Part shown: piece after piece, positions 54,812 to 61,320 of the stretch
Layout: every line of letters starts with the position of its first letter
Numbering within the stretch: position 1 is the stretch's first letter
Assembly (NCBI GenBank): GCA_009756935.1
Contig: VZDP01000006.1
Location: 1 to 61,320 of the forward strand
DNA from: Mesomycoplasma ovipneumoniae
GTDB lineage: Bacteria; Bacillota_I; Bacilli_A; Mycoplasmatales; Metamycoplasmataceae
Reading direction: 5' to 3'
Length of the DNA: 61,320 nucleotides
Notes under the pieces: generated by a model
The model's input: only the letters and a program-made list of their open reading frames with translations
Told to the model about the DNA's origin: nothing
Database searches by the model: none
Translations under genes and position numbers: made by a program

Positions 54812-54934
54812 ATGCGTAAAATTAGAAAACTTCAAATGCAAAAAAGGCGAGAAGCACGAAGACTTAAAACTTCTAAGGCCGCTAAAAAATTAAATGCAAA
54901 ATTACAACTTTTAGTAGAAAAAAGTTTGCAATAA
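54812..54934 (+). CDS. 40-residue basic peptide
   Basis: MRKIRKLQMQKRREARRLKT is the first half; 16 of 40 residues are Lys or Arg, and a single helix is likely. It starts 18 bp after pfkA, with SD AAAGGTA, and is followed directly by a terminator, so it is plausibly translated from the pfkA transcript. A nucleic-acid-binding role is a guess. I do not recognise a family. Confidence 0.55.
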   Translation: MRKIRKLQMQKRREARRLKTSKAAKKLNAKLQLLVEKSLQ

Positions 54935-54951
54935 TTTAAAAATAGTTAAAT

Positions 54952-54980
54952 AAAAAAAGGTGAAAATCACCTTTTTTTAT
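54952..54980 (+). terminator. Terminator of the pfkA unit
   Basis: AAAAAAAGGTG, AAAA, then CACCTTTTTTT. A compact, strong rho-independent hairpin. Confidence 0.88.
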
Positions 54981-55012
54981 TTAAGAATTTAAACTGATTA
55001 TTCAAAAATTAA

Positions 55013-55810
55013 CTATTTTTTTAAGAAATCAATAAAAATTCTATTGAAATATTCAGGATTTTCTGTATAAATCAAGTGACCAGTTTTTGGGATGATTTCG
55101 GTTTGGACGTGCGGAATTAGACTTTCAAAATATGATTTAGTTTCTTGTTGTAGAACAATTCCATCTTTTTCACCTAAAACAAGAAGTGTTGGACATTTTA
55201 TTGATTTAATTCCGTCCTCAATTTGATCCATCATATTATTTTTTAGTAAATTTTTACTGAGGGTTACAATATAGTAATTATTAAAATACTCGTAATTAAA
55301 GGTGGCTTTTGCTCATTCTAAATATTTAGGATCTTTATATTTTTCTTTATCATACTCATAAATTGGCAAAAATTCCAGCATTTCTTCAGGTGTTTTTGGG
55401 AAGAATTTCTCATAAAATAAATCTTTCAGTGGCAAATTAGCTTTATTCATAGGACCAATGAAAACCATTTTTGAAATTAATTCAGGAATTCTTTTATAAA
55501 CTAAAGCTCCATACCCGCCTCCCATTGAGTGGCCGACTAAAACAACGTTTTTAAGGTTTAATTTTTTAATAAATTCAACTGTCAAATCTGCATAATAATC
55601 TACATAAAGTTGTTCGTCTTTTGCGGGAGTTAAATTATTTCCTGGAAGTGTATAGGCATAAAAATTTACGCCTATTTCTTTACTAATAGAGTCAATTACA
55701 CCGCCAAAAACTTTATGACTTGAGTTAAAACCGTGGCAAAAAACAATATTAATTTTATTGTACGGACTTTGATTCATTATAAAAGGGTATGGTCAAATTG
55801 AATTAGACAT
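55013..55810 (-). CDS. Alpha/beta hydrolase (esterase-like)
   Basis: The product is 265 residues with TGA(Trp) codons. HGFNSSHK (oxyanion), nucleophile elbow VLVGHSMGGGYGALV, acid in LVLGEKDGIVL and His in KTGHLIYTENPE. It is related in sequence to the hydrolase at 10183 (HGFNSSH and GHSxGG shared), so the two are probably paralogues. ATG 55810 follows GGAGAACAG. Confidence 0.85.
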
Positions 55811-55934
55811 TTTCTGTTCTCCTTCGTGATTTTTTCTGTATTAAAATGTGCTTTTAAAATATTTTTTTGTATATTTAAAAATAATTATAAAGTAAAAAAA
55901 TTTTTTTAACTTTTTATTTCAAAAAAAATAAAAA

Positions 55935-55945
55935 GTGATATAATG
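55935..55945 (+). promoter_or_regulatory. SRP RNA promoter
   Basis: GTGATATAATG, -10 TATAAT, just upstream of the RNA. Confidence 0.6.
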
Positions 55946-55948
55946 TTA

Positions 55949-56036
55949 GTGCCACTAAAATAATAACCTTGTAACCTGGTCAGGATAGAAATATAGCAGC
56001 CATATCGAGAAGTATTGTGTTTAGTGGTCTTTTTAA
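55949..56036 (+). ncRNA. ffs: Signal recognition particle RNA (4.5S-like)
   Basis: The core GGTCAGG ... AGCAGCC of SRP helix 8 is present (55978-56001), with a GAAA tetraloop between AUA and UAU. The ends pair (CCACTAAA with TTTAGTGG), then a T run terminates. It binds Ffh for membrane protein targeting. Length ~85 nt, as in other mycoplasmas. Confidence 0.9.
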
Positions 56037-56060
56037 TTTTTGAAAAGGTAAAAAAACACT

Positions 56061-57164
56061 ATGTCTTCTCGACAACCTAATAAATCAAGCAATGCTCATT
56101 GTTCTTGTTCTAATCAGAAAAACCATAATTTAGCTAAATGTTTAAAAAATCAACTTGTTTTACGTGCAGAACGTGAAATTTTTAATCATAATCAAAGCAA
56201 AATAAACCTGAAAAATTTCTGAAAAAGACGAACCCTTTCAATCACAATGATGGCTATTTCAGCATTATTTTTTACATTAGGGGTTATTTTTTTCTTAGGA
56301 GTCGCAAAAACTGTCCCAACAGGTGTATCAGCAATTCCAGCACTTACTATAATAATAATTAATTCTCAATATGAGGTAAGTATTGGCTGAAGTTTTGCAA
56401 TAATTTACTTTGTTATTAATATTCCTTTAATAATTTTTATTCTCGTTAAAGTCTCGAACAAAAGTTTTAGCTATCTTACTTTCATTTGACTTTTTTTTCA
56501 AATTGTTTGAAACCAGGTTTTTTCTCTCGATACCCCAATAAGAACATTTTTAATTAACAATATTTTAATTCCAAACCAACAAGGTTCCTGGACTATTTTC
56601 TATTATACAATCATTGGTGCCATTTTGTCTGGTTGATCTATCGGAATGGCTTGAAAATTCGGCGGTTCTTGTGGAGGAACCGATTATATAACTTATTATA
56701 TTGCGCTAAAATATCGCAAACCTATTGGCAAAATAATGTTTAGTATTTCGATATTTTTTGGACTTTTTTCAATTGTTATCCTTTATTTTTTTGAACCATC
56801 ACAAGTTGATGGTCAACTTTTGGGTCAAAAATTAGCTGCTGTTTTTATTTATTTAATTGTAAGTTCGTCAATTGTTAGCCGAATTTATCCAAAATACGGA
56901 AAAATTCTTTTAAAAATTTACACTAATCACCCAGATAAAATTGTTGAACATCTTAAATCAATAAAATATTGGCACTCATATAATATTTGAGAAGGTGTTT
57001 CTGGATACACTGGTCAAAAACAATGAAGAGTCGAAACAATTATTTACATAATTGAAAAAAACGCAATTTTAGAAGAAATTGCAAAAGCAAACGTTAGTTT
57101 TTGGTATTCAGCAACTAAAATCTTACAAACAACGGACCGTTTTGATGCAACAAAAATTAATTAA
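56061..57164 (+). CDS. YitT-like membrane protein (DUF161/DUF2179)
   Basis: The product is 367 residues with many TGA(Trp) codons. A Cys/His-containing N-terminal tail (HCSCSNQKNH) precedes five to six membrane helices. The conserved GGSCGGTDYITYYIALKYRKPIG block is the YitT signature. The C-terminal soluble part (SGYTGQKQWRVETIIYIIE) matches DUF2179. Function in bacteria is unclear. It starts ~25 bp after the SRP RNA. Confidence 0.85.
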
Positions 57165-57231
57165 ATTTTCCCTACTTAATTAATTTTTGTTTTTTTAGTT
57201 AAGTATTTTTTACTAGTAGTTTTAAATTCAG

Positions 57232-57284
57232 CAAGGATTTTTTGATAGTCATAATTAAGACTGTTAAAAAATCCTTGTTTTTTG
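57232..57284 (+). terminator. Long terminator hairpin after the YitT-like gene
   Basis: CAAGGATTTTTTGATAGTC (57232-57250) pairs with GACTGTTAAAAAATCCTTG (57259-57277), then Ts. MITE copy 7 lies 43 bp further. Confidence 0.75.
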
Positions 57285-57300
57285 TTTTTAGTCTTAAATT

Positions 57301-57326
57301 AAAGTCTGAAATTTTTTTAAATTTTT
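57301..57326 (+). repeat. Left 26-bp target duplication of MITE copy 7
   Basis: Matches 57918-57943 with two mismatches and abuts the element exactly. Confidence 0.88.
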
Positions 57327-57917
57327 CCTGGGTTCCCCCAGTTTGATGACGAAAATTCACTTTTTAGTGATTCTAAATATTAAAAAATACCCGGAAATCC
57401 GGGTTTTTGAGGCTAAAATATTAATTTTTATTATTTTAAAATAAACCCTTTGTAAAAAAAAAAAAAAAAATGCTTGGTCAAAAATAAAGTTATGTTATAA
57501 TTGCCATCACTTAAGAATAAATTAATAAATTTTATATTGAATTAAGGGGAATTAGTTATGTTTTTGTCTAATAAAATTAGATAGTGTGAATTATCCATTA
57601 TGCTTTTAAATATAATGGAATGCCTTAAATTTACCCGTTTAGAAATCTTAAAATTTAGGGCTTTTGGTTATTGTTCTTTCAAAACTTCATATGTTTTTTT
57701 AGGCTCGATGTAAGTAAAAACGAGTTTTCTTTTTACATTGAGTTTAAATAGTAGTTTTTTTTATGATTTTGGTTATTTAGTCCATAAATTGATTTTTGCC
57801 AGTGTTTTGACTAAAAAAGGTAATTTAAATATTTTGTAATTTTGCTTTTTAAGTTAAAAAAGTGCCTAAAAACCAGACACTTTTTTAAGATTACCTCATC
57901 AAACTGGGAAACACGGG
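57327..57917 (+). mobile_element. MITE-like repeat, copy 7
   Basis: 591 bp. Left end CCTGGGTTCCCCCAGTTTGA, right end AAACTGGGAAACACGGG. 17-A tract (57454-57470), -10 TATAAT (57496-57501), SD AAGGGGAA, then ATG and an eight-codon ORF MFLSNKIR ended by TAG. This is the only copy whose ATG is in frame with the longer conserved frame after that codon. Hairpin 1 at 57594-57619, hairpin 2 at 57622-57661, hairpin 3 at 57704-57742. Confidence 0.9.
57508..57890 (+). ncRNA. Predicted structured RNA of the repeat family (representative copy 7)
   Basis: Expected transcript from ~7 nt after the -10 to the terminator-like hairpin AAGTG...CACTT plus Ts near 57860-57890, about 380 nt. It contains three hairpins. 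Their paired bases covary between copies (see findings). Hairpin 2 has a well conserved loop with CCGTTTAGAAATCT. Equivalent units exist in copies 2-6 and 8. Expression is not shown. Confidence 0.5.
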
Positions 57918-57943
57918 AAATACTGAAATTTTTTTAAATTTTT
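57918..57943 (+). repeat. Right 26-bp target duplication of MITE copy 7
   Basis: Second copy of 57301-57326, directly after the element's right terminus. Confidence 0.88.
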
Positions 57944-58047
57944 TAAACAAAATGTTCCAGTTTGATATTTTTTTAAATTTTTACTATATAATTTTAAGCA
58001 GAGTTATTAACTCTGTACACATTTTTAAAATTTAGGAACTAAATTAT

Positions 58048-59493
58048 ATGAATGATAATTTTATTTTAAAATTTGCTTCAAAAAACATAAAAGAAAAAAA
58101 ATTAACTTTCAGTACCGGCCTAATTCTGTGAGCGTTAATTGTTTTTGCTTATATGATTTTTGTCATAAATTGAGGATTTGCATCAGCTGGACTCAACGGA
58201 AAAGCTGGTGTAAGTGGATATTTAGGACATTTTTTTCCAGATGCTAGTGCTGCGCCTGGAACTGTGGTTAATCAAGCAGTTAACTGAGGAATTACAATCG
58301 GTCGTGGAATTGGATCGATTCTAGTTGGTTGATTTATTGTAAAAATTTCGCATAAATATACTGTAGTATTGTCGCTCGTTTTAATGCTTTTTGGAATAGC
58401 AGCGCCTTATTCACCAACTTATGCAGGGTTTATAATTTTAAGAACTATTTTTGCAATTGGTGGAACAATGCAAATTGTTTTAATTCAACCAGTTGTTTCA
58501 AATTATTTAAATCCACGTCAAAAAGCGGTAATTTCACAGTTTTCACCGTTTTTTTACCCAATTGGAACAATAATTACACTTATTCCTTTTATATTGAATG
58601 ATGTAATTCAAGCTTCTGTTCGTTCACATTGACAAACAATTTTCCTAGTAATTGGACTTTTAACACTTATTCCTTTAATTGGTTACATAATTTTAGGAGC
58701 AAAATTTGACCTGTATCCTTCAGCTTTAGCAAATCAAGCTAAACAAGAAAAGCTAACTTTAACAAGCTTTTTTAAACAAAAAGATACTTGATATTGAACA
58801 ATTGTTTATGGTTCATGACTTATTGCGGTTGTTTTCCCCTTTACATTTTCTAAGCCAATTTTTGCTCGTCTAATTGGTGATAGTGCCAATACTTTTAACC
58901 AAAAAATCTCAGTTTTCCTAATTGTTTTCTTATCAGGAATGTTTGTTGGACCATTTACAGTTGGACTGTTTTCAAAATATAAACTTCAAAGACGTAAATA
59001 TATAACAACAGTTGTTTCCCTTGGTGTTCTTTTTTATGTTCTTGCTACCGTTGTTTTTGTTACAAAAGTAGGAAAAGACCCTCTAAGTGCAGAAACTTAC
59101 AAAGATGGATGAACTTGATTATTTTTAATTTTAGGTCTTTTTATGGGAATTTGTCTCTGAGGTATTCAAGGAGTAATTCTTAATTTACCGCACGAATATC
59201 CAGGTGCAAATCCTAAAAGAGTCGGATTCCAATTCGGTCTTATTTGAGGACTAGGGTATGCTGCCTTTACAGTAGCAACAATAATAACTTCATTAATTAA
59301 TACGCCTCCAGGGGTAGATCTAAAAACAGCAGTTAGTGTCGAAAATGTTGATGGATACGCCTTAGGAGCTTATATTGTAATTATTGGATTTTCACTTGCT
59401 TCTGCAATCGGCCTTGCTTTTATAAAAGAGCCTCATCCGAACTATAAGAAACTCTTAAAAATCCGTAAACTCTCAGATATTGAACGTATTTAA
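58048..59493 (+). CDS. Major facilitator superfamily transporter
   Basis: The product is 481 residues with many TGA(Trp) codons. Twelve hydrophobic helices; GRGIGSILVGWFIVKISHKY resembles the MFS loop 2-3 motif, and FSKYKLQRRKY its repeat in the second half. Mycoplasma relatives have been annotated as hexose phosphate transporters; the substrate here is not readable. ATG 58048. It ends with a terminator at 59536. Confidence 0.82.
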
Positions 59494-59533
59494 TTCTGAA
59501 AAAAATTTCATTTTTTTCAATTAATTTGTAAAA

Positions 59534-59566
59534 AGCAAGCAAAAGTATATTTTTGCTTGTTTTTTA
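59534..59566 (+). terminator. Terminator after the MFS gene
   Basis: CAAGCAAAA and TTTTGCTTG form a 9-bp stem, followed by Ts. Confidence 0.85.
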
Positions 59567-59651
59567 TTCAAAAATGTATTAAAATTTTAGACGTAACATT
59601 GATATTTAATATTTTTGTTATAACCATTATAAAAAAACTAGGAGATACAAT

Positions 59652-60599
59652 ATGAAGCCAATCAAAATCGCTCTAATCGGCGCAGGAAATGTTGGAAATT
59701 CATTTCTTTATGCAGCAATGAATCAAGGTCTTGCATCTGAATACGGAATTATCGATATAAACCCTGATTTTGCAGAAGGAAATGCATTTGATTTTGAGGA
59801 TGCCTCCGCTTCACTTTTGCGTCCTTTTTCAGTTCGCCGTTATGAGTATAGCGACCTAAAAGATGCAGATTTTATTTTAATTACAGCAGGAAGACCTCAA
59901 AAACCAGGTGAAACTCGACTTCAATTAGTTGCAGATAATATTCGAATTATCCGTGATATTGCTTTTAAAGTTAAAGAAAGTGGCTTTAGCGGAATTACTG
60001 TTATTGCCTCAAACCCTGTTGATGTTATTACTCGCGCTTACCGTGATGCTTCAGGATTTTCTGACCAAAAAGTTATTGGATCAGGAACAATTCTTGATAC
60101 TGCAAGACTTCAATTTGAAATTGCAAAAAGAGCAAAAATTGCCCCAAATTCAGTTCAGGCTTACGTAATGGGTGAGCATGGTGATTCATCTTTTGTTGCA
60201 TATTCTAATATTAAAATTGCAGGTGAATGCTTCTGTCATTTTTCAGAACTAACCGGAATTGACAGCTCAAATTACGAAAAAGAGCTTGAATATCCAGTTT
60301 CACGTCGTGCTTATGAAATAATTAACAGAAAAAGAGCAACATTTTACGGAATTGGTGCTGCATTAGCGCGAATTGTAAGCAACATTATCCAAGACACAAA
60401 GAATATTCTAATTGTCGGTGCGAATTTACGTGGACAGTACGGCTTTGATGGCGTAAATATTGGAGTTCCAGCGGTCCTTGGTGCAAATGGTATTGAAAAA
60501 ATCATTGAAATTACGCTCAATGATAAAGAAAAAGAAAAATTCGCAAAATCAGTCGAAATTGTCGATACTATTTACAAAGACGCTATGAAAAATCTTTAG
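59652..60599 (+). CDS. ldh: L-lactate dehydrogenase
   Basis: The product is 315 residues. NAD-binding IGAGNVGNSFLYA, substrate Arg in GRPQKPGETRLQL, ASNPVDVITRA and catalytic His in MGEHGDSSFVAYS. It regenerates NAD+ from pyruvate in fermentation and competes with PdhAB for pyruvate. SD CTAGGAGATACA precedes ATG 59652. Confidence 0.96.
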   Translation: MKPIKIALIGAGNVGNSFLYAAMNQGLASEYGIIDINPDFAEGNAFDFEDASASLLRPFSVRRYEYSDLKDADFILITAGRPQKPGETRLQLVADNIRIIRDIAFKVKESGFSGITVIASNPVDVITRAYRDASGFSDQKVIGSGTILDTARLQFEIAKRAKIAPNSVQAYVMGEHGDSSFVAYSNIKIAGECFCHFSELTGIDSSNYEKELEYPVSRRAYEIINRKRATFYGIGAALARIVSNIIQDTKNILIVGANLRGQYGFDGVNIGVPAVLGANGIEKIIEITLNDKEKEKFAKSVEIVDTIYKDAMKNL

Positions 60600-60624
60600 T
60601 TTTCAAAGTCACACACTAAAATTT

Positions 60625-60661
60625 AAAGAAAAGCACTCCAAATCGGAGTGCTTTTCTTTAA
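60625..60661 (+). terminator. ldh terminator
   Basis: A 15-bp perfect stem: AAAGAAAAGCACTCC (60625-60639) and GGAGTGCTTTTCTTT (60645-60659). MITE copy 8 starts 13 bp later. Confidence 0.9.
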
Positions 60662-60673
60662 ATTCATTATGTT

Positions 60674-61120
60674 CCGAGTTTGGTGCTTTGATAGCAAAAA
60701 TTTAGTTTTTAGTGAATGAAAATATGCAAAAATATCGCTAAATCCGGGTTTTTTGAGCTAAAGTCTTAATTTTTATTAATTTAAAATTAACCTTTTACAA
60801 AAAAAAAAAAAAAATGCTTGGTCTAAAAAAAATTTCTGTTATAATTAGACTCACTAAGAATAGTTAATAAATTTTGAAATAAGAATTAAGGGGGAATAGT
60901 TATGTTTTTTGTCTAAAAAAAATTAGAAAATGCGAATTATCCATTATATTTTTAAATATGATGGAATGCTTTAAATTTAACCGTTTAGAAATCTATAAAT
61001 TTAGGGCTTTTGATTATTGTTCTTTCAAAACTTCACATATTTTTTTAGGCTCAATACAAATAAAAACGAGTTTTCTATTTGTATTGAGTTTAAATAGTAG
61101 TTGTATTTTTTATGATTTTT
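60674..61120 (+). mobile_element. MITE-like repeat, copy 8, interrupted by IS256
   Basis: Left end CCGAGTTTGGTGCTTTGATA. 16-A tract (60799-60814), -10 TATAAT (60840-60845), SD AAGGGGGAA, ORF MFFV. Hairpin 3 carries a compensatory change (CAATACAAATA / TATTTGTATTG). The element is cut at 61120 by IS256. Confidence 0.86.
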
Positions 61121-61320
61121 GGGTAATGTTAAATATTTTGTGTTTTTAAAGTAAATTTATTTTGATAAAATTTATTATGAAGGACCAAAATATGAAAAAA
61201 CAGCAAAAAACATTATCCCCATTTGAGTTAGAAGCTAAAAAACTTGTTGACAAATACGCTGATTATAAAAAAATAAAAAAAGAAGATTTTCACAACGAAA
61301 TTTCGCATATGTTTAAAACT
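61121..61320 (+). mobile_element. IS256-family element, 5' end only (cut by window edge)
   Basis: Begins GGGTAATGTT inside MITE copy 8 and continues to the window end. It is the inverted counterpart of the fragment at 1-195. Confidence 0.9.
61192..61320 (+). CDS. IS256-family transposase, N-terminal fragment
   Basis: The first 43 codons, with SD AAGGACC and start MKKQQKTLSPFELEAKK. Over the visible overlap it is the same as the left-edge fragment (TTATCC for Leu-Ser, where the copy at 26798 has TTTTCC for Phe-Ser). Confidence 0.9.
   Translation, partial: MKKQQKTLSPFELEAKKLVDKYADYKKIKKEDFHNEISHMFKT

Noticed and set aside
57960..58047. Possible regulatory RNA upstream of the MFS gene
   Set aside because: Only AT-rich sequence with a TATAAT-like box and a short inverted GAGTTATTAACTC; nothing specific enough to name.
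60958..61149. ~63-codon frame inside MITE copy 8 (also at 26329 and 42070 in other copies)
   Set aside because: It lies across hairpins 1-3, is broken by stops in most copies and runs into unrelated flanks. Substitutions follow base pairing rather than codons, so it is not listed as a CDS.

Overview
This window looks like chromosomal DNA of a mycoplasma, most probably the Mesomycoplasma hyopneumoniae group (M. hyopneumoniae, ovipneumoniae, dispar, flocculare, conjunctivae). It is very AT rich. UGA is read as tryptophan: nearly every gene has in-frame TGA codons at conserved Trp positions, so all coordinates here use genetic code 4. Surface proteins are lipoproteins with a C-terminal lipobox cysteine, and the genes present (minimal replication and repair set, ECF transporter, pyruvate dehydrogenase E1, lactate dehydrogenase, phosphofructokinase) fit a fermentative wall-less parasite. 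The species is an inference.

Layout. 1-195: start of an IS256-family element on the minus strand, cut by the window edge. 196-5400: a 1309-residue lipoprotein resembling an M26 (IgA1/ZmpB type) zinc protease, then IS debris and a small membrane protein. 5500-8925: a chimeric IS1634-family element and an IS30 element. 9016-12344: DJ-1-like protein, alpha/beta hydrolase, lipoate ligase lplA and an unknown gene. 12488-23162: a long plus-strand run of dnaX, ybaB-like, recR, tmk, holB, rsmI, hpt, ecfA1, ecfA2, ecfT and ligA. 23800-25767: mutM, rpiB and rpsD on the minus strand. 26094-28270: repeat DNA with a complete IS256 element. 28374-31434: a DUF2779/UU173-like protein and a lipoprotein (minus). 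31640-34510: uvrB and a tsaC-like gene. 34577-37679: tRNA-Ile, rpsI, rplM, rsmA and a fused TatD protein (minus). 37764-41695: prs, rsmG, a metal chaperone and a metal P-type ATPase. 42647-47011: smc, rpmG, an Xaa-Pro peptidase and tRNA-His. 47734-53403: pdhB, pdhA, apt, an amino-acid permease and a lipoprotein (minus). 53607-54934: tRNA-Leu, tRNA-Lys, pfkA and a 40-residue basic peptide. 55013-60599: hydrolase (minus), SRP RNA, a YitT-like protein, an MFS transporter and ldh. 61121-61320: start of another IS256 copy, on the plus strand.

The most interesting item is a family of dispersed ~570-595 bp elements (eight copies plus fragments). Each intact copy has imperfect ~20 bp terminal inverted repeats shared with the local IS1634-type element. 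Inside are a poly(A) tract of variable length (12-18 A) just upstream of a good promoter, a strong ribosome binding site with a tiny or broken ORF, three hairpins whose paired bases change together between copies, and a terminator-like hairpin near the right end. Three copies abut target duplications of 26, ~46 and 56 bp. I read them as non-autonomous derivatives of an IS1634-like element that act as small transcription units for a structured RNA. IS256 copies have repeatedly inserted into or recombined with them.

Both window ends lie about 195-200 bp inside the same end of the IS256 element, in inverted orientation. This suggests that the window is a whole assembly contig broken at repeats.
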